This document shows, piece after piece, positions 61,591 to 64,000 of a DNA stretch of 64,000 nt. The notes beneath the pieces were generated by a model, which saw only the letters and a list, made by a program, of their open reading frames with translations, was not told where the DNA came from and searched no databases. The position numbers and the translations under genes are program-made. Every line of letters starts with the position of its first letter. Within the stretch, counting starts at the first letter, position 1. Origin of the DNA: Leishmania infantum JPCM5 (taxonomy: Eukaryota > Euglenozoa > Kinetoplastea > Trypanosomatida > Trypanosomatidae); contig NC_009411.2 of assembly GCF_000002875.2 (NCBI RefSeq), positions 310,001 to 374,000 on the forward strand, read 5' to 3'.

Positions 61591-62033
61591 ATGAAGCATA
61601 GTGCAGCATCTGTGACAGCCAAGGCCGCACTCACGACTTCTTCCAAGTCATTTTCAAGATGGGAAGGGAGGTCGACATCATGTGCGCTAACCCGGTCAAG
61701 TACTCGGTTATCTCACGCGTGTGTGTCCCGTCGCTCTACGAAGACGGCGTCCAAAACCGACCCACTGACACCGATGCGGCGCAGCGCGAGGTCTAGGCTT
61801 ACGACGCTGCTCTTGAGGTGGCCACTCAAGTTGCACAGCTTCACGTGTATCGGCGCCTAGCAAACGATTGCTACATCTTTCTTGCCGCCACGCTCAACGC
61901 GCAACAGGATGGGGCACATCGCGAAGGTGCTAGGAGCAACTGCGTGCGGGGTGTGAGCATGGCAATCTTCAGCGGCTACATTTCAGCATCTGGCGCATTC
62001 TGCGTGATTGTCGGGGGCTCCTGCTCCTTGTGA
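61591..62033 (+). pseudogene. Decayed paralogue of the TMEM222/RTE1-like gene
   Basis: From 61614 one frame reads DSQGRTHDFFQVIFKMGREV, then NPVKYSVISRVCVPSLY, then QREV-stop-AYDAAL, then NDCYIFLAATLN, ending at a stop at 62031-62033. These align in order with the intact gene at 62873-63463 (DSQGRIYDF, NPVKYWDVSRDYIPSFY, KREVAAYDAAL, NNCHSFVAASMN). Damage visible: an in-frame TAG at 61794-61796; a frameshift just before 61614, where the preceding frame reads KHSAAS against GHTAVC; another stop (61599-61601) upstream in the main frame; and no matching 3' membrane segment. The His after the critical Cys is replaced by Tyr. It lies directly upstream of the intact copy in the same orientation, consistent with tandem duplication followed by decay. 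Confidence 0.85.
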
Positions 62034-62872
62034 CGCTAGTCGTTGACATGTACATCCTCCTAGCACTCGCTTGCTTCCTCGCAGCACGAACGCGAGGCTA
62101 TGTGTACAATGAGGCAGTGTGTGTCCGCGTAAGTGCGTGTGCTGATGTGCTCTCATGTTCACGGTCATGTCTGTGTTGCCCGTCTGACGCGTCGCATCCA
62201 TCTTGTTTTGTGCGCGCGGTGTCGGCTGCCACGTCGCGATCGTGCGTTATTTTCCTCTGGCGGTGCGCCTACAGCTCCCTCTTTCCCTTTGCTGGATACT
62301 AGATGTGCATCTGCTGAATCGGTATGTTCGTGTGTCGTCGGTAGGCGTCTCTTCCTCCCCTCGGTGTCGCGCGTTAGTTTGCGAATGCCTGTCCGTGAAC
62401 CACACCGCCTCCACGCATGACCGCTGGTGCCAACTTGTTGCACGGCACACCACACGGAACTGTGCAAGCTGCTTCGGTCTCTCTTTGACAGAGTTCAACA
62501 CACTGCCTCCTCCGCTGTCGATGCGAACCCTTCCATGCCACTCGTGAGTAACGGTCGAGCCTCCTTGTCCCTTGTCCTCTCTCCGCCACTCTTGCTGTTG
62601 CCACTCCTCTGTGCTCCATGCCTGTTCGATGCAGCTTTTTCCTCAGCGCTGTGCTCGGCGGCGGTGTTCCCCTCCCCCTCCCCGCACCCACCTCGTCCAT
62701 TCGTCGACGTGTGTCGCCTCTTTTCTGCATATTTCTTTTCCCTTCTGCTTCACAGACGTGCGCACAAGCTCTCCCGCTGTCCTGTCGTCGTTTTTTTTTT
62801 TGCCCTGAACAACTCGTCTGCCGCATTGCTGCACCGAAGAGTTCCCATCACGAGACACGATTGAATCCACCA
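62034..62872 (+). other. Intergenic region with splice acceptor
   Basis: Spacer of ~840 bp. A T/C-rich tract reading TTTCTTTTCCCTTCTGCTTC is followed by ACAG with AG at 62754-62755, a strong acceptor 117 nt before the ATG at 62873. A T run lies at 62791-62801. The upstream in-frame extension of the next gene (from 62618) would start before this acceptor and is rejected. Confidence 0.6.
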
Positions 62873-63463
62873 ATGGAATCGCGTACAAAATTCAAGGCAG
62901 ACACGCCCGTGCAACTGCCACCAGCCATCGACCCGGTGCGTGAGCACTACCCGTTCTGCATTGTTTGGTCGCCTATTCCGGTTCTGTCGTGGATTCTGCC
63001 GTTCGTGGGTCACACCGCCGTATGCGACAGCCAGGGCCGCATCTATGACTTCCAAGGGGCATACCGAATTGGGCAAGACCGCATGCTGTTCGGCAACCCC
63101 GTCAAGTACTGGGACGTCTCCCGCGACTACATCCCGTCCTTCTACAACGCCGATCAGCATAACTCGGCAGAGAGGGAGGAGGCAGTGAAGCGTGAGGTGG
63201 CCGCGTACGATGCAGCCCTCATGTCCACCATCAGCCATTTCCGCCAGACTGAGGTGTACAACTTTTTCACGAACAACTGCCACTCTTTCGTGGCGGCGTC
63301 GATGAACGAGCAGCAGCTCAAGAAGCAGCACATGGGGATCGTGAGTATCGCGATTGGGATGATGAGGCATGGTCGCTACATCAGCTTTAGCCGCTTCCTG
63401 AAGGCGCATCTGCCCTCGGTCCTACTCGTCGTCATCATCCTCATCCTCGCCACCCTGCTGTAA
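62873..63463 (+). CDS. TMEM222/RTE1 (DUF778) family membrane protein
   Basis: 196 aa from the ATG after the acceptor. The sequence follows the eukaryotic TMEM222 / plant RTE1 family along its length: an N-terminal YPFCIVWSPIPVLSWILPFV segment, GHTAVCDSQGRIYDF near 46, NPVKYWDVSRDYIPSFYNAD near 73, FFTNNCHSFVAASMN near 132, and a C-terminal hydrophobic helix (~177-196, LPSVLLVVIILILATLL) that ends the protein. In plants RTE1 acts at Golgi/ER on an ethylene receptor; animal TMEM222 function is poorly known. The conserved His47 and the Asn-Cys136-His137 motif are reminiscent of permuted papain-like folds (LRAT, PPPDE), which is inference. It is preceded by a decayed tandem copy. Confidence 0.9.
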   Translation: MESRTKFKADTPVQLPPAIDPVREHYPFCIVWSPIPVLSWILPFVGHTAVCDSQGRIYDFQGAYRIGQDRMLFGNPVKYWDVSRDYIPSFYNADQHNSAEREEAVKREVAAYDAALMSTISHFRQTEVYNFFTNNCHSFVAASMNEQQLKKQHMGIVSIAIGMMRHGRYISFSRFLKAHLPSVLLVVIILILATLL

Positions 63464-63528
63464 AACTCTGTGCTGCTCCGCTATCGATTAGGTACTTTGC
63501 TTCCTATGCTTTAACATATATCCCGTGT

Positions 63529-64000
63529 TCTGCCCGTGCAACGCGAGCTGCACGCCACTCCACTCCCCTCCAGCCGGCCCCGTCACACCGGCCCACATGG
63601 CCTGGCGCGAGGCAGCGGTAGGCATACGCGGTACAGCACTGCGCCAACACAGTCACCTGGGTACGGCCTCCGTCCCAAGCGCTACACAGCCGCACCCTCC
63701 TTGAGAGTGGCGCAGGCTCCCTGCACCGCTGGGCAGAGTGAGGGGCCCGGAGGGGGAGGGAGAGGGGGGAGATGTGTTCGAGCCACGCTGGCCGCTCCGG
63801 CGCCACGCCCTCCACAACCTCGGCAGCGACATCAGCAGCGATACATCGCTCTGACCTCCCCTACGTCGTCGGTGCTGGGCCCCGCCACCACCCGAGGTGG
63901 CTGGGGCACTTGGCAGGGGTTTAGGGGTTGGGGGGCTGGCTCGCTTCCCCACAGCCACACACACACACACACACAGAGTGGGGTGCGTGCTGGGCCCTGC
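63529..64000 (+). mobile_element. SIDER-like dispersed repeat, copy C (truncated by window end)
   Basis: Begins at ~63529 in CTGCCCGTGCAACGCGAGC and runs off the window. It is the same sequence as copy B in opposite orientation and as both arms of copy A in the same orientation, including the internal CA run at 63955-63974. It starts about 65 bp after the stop of the TMEM222-like gene, so it probably lies within that gene's 3'UTR. Confidence 0.8.

Noticed and set aside
1..64000. CRISPR array, bacterial operon, tRNA or rRNA genes
   Set aside because: No spaced direct-repeat array, no Shine-Dalgarno organisation and no recognisable tRNA A/B boxes or rRNA sequence were seen. The features are eukaryotic and trypanosomatid.

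Overview
The window reads as a stretch of a Leishmania (trypanosomatid) nuclear chromosome. The grounds are that every credible gene lies on the + strand, no gene has an intron, coding sequence is GC-rich at third positions, and genes are separated by 0.5-3.5 kb of pyrimidine-rich, CA/GT-rich DNA with tract-plus-AG trans-splice acceptors just upstream of start codons. Dispersed repeats resembling degenerate SIDER-type retroposons are also present. The set of genes (MCU-type channel, glutaredoxin, 2-oxoglutarate dehydrogenase E1) fits my unverified recollection of Leishmania chromosome 27. The species cannot be fixed from sequence alone. There is no strand switch, so the window looks like part of one polycistronic unit transcribed left to right.

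Layout. 1-1.2 kb: intergenic. 1.2-5.2 kb: large protein with a degenerate protein-kinase-like domain. 7.7-8.6 kb: mitochondrial calcium uniporter family protein. 10.9-13.5 kb: MATE-type transporter with a long N-terminal extension. 15.0-16.0 kb: leucine-rich-repeat protein. 16.8-17.1 kb: dithiol glutaredoxin. 17.6-18.2 kb: short candidate gene that may be frameshifted. 20.5-30.4 kb: giant protein (about 3,290 aa) built mostly of right-handed parallel beta-helix repeats. 31.4-33.0 kb: unrecognised protein. 34.1-36.7 kb: probable mitochondrial helical protein broken by a 9-N assembly gap. 37.5-39.3 kb: unrecognised protein. 40.1-43.2 kb: WD40 protein. 43.35-44.0 kb: repeat arms enclosing a truncated gene start and a 99-N gap. 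44.8-47.1 kb: EFHC1/Rib72-like axonemal protein. 48.4-48.9 kb: SELENOF/Sep15-like ER protein. 49.3-49.85 kb: inverted repeat copy. 50.4-53.4 kb: 2-oxoglutarate dehydrogenase E1. 55.8-60.8 kb: Fab1/PIKfyve phosphatidylinositol phosphate kinase. 61.6-62.0 kb: decayed paralogue of the next gene. 62.9-63.5 kb: TMEM222/RTE1-family membrane protein. 63.53-64.0 kb: third repeat copy, running off the window.

Neighbours are not a functional operon. As is normal in trypanosomatids, co-transcribed genes are unrelated: mitochondrial calcium and energy metabolism (MCU, OGDH), redox (glutaredoxin, Sep15-like), flagellum (EFHC1-like), endolysosomal lipid signalling (Fab1) and transport (MATE). Control is expected through trans-splicing, polyadenylation and 3'UTR elements, so the long intergenic regions and dispersed repeats are the main regulatory candidates. 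The points most worth a second look are the giant beta-helix protein with its unassigned C-terminal domain, the tandem TMEM222-like pseudogene, the Sep15-like protein without its redox motif, the repeat triplet in direct and inverted orientation, and the probable missing gene at the 99-N gap.
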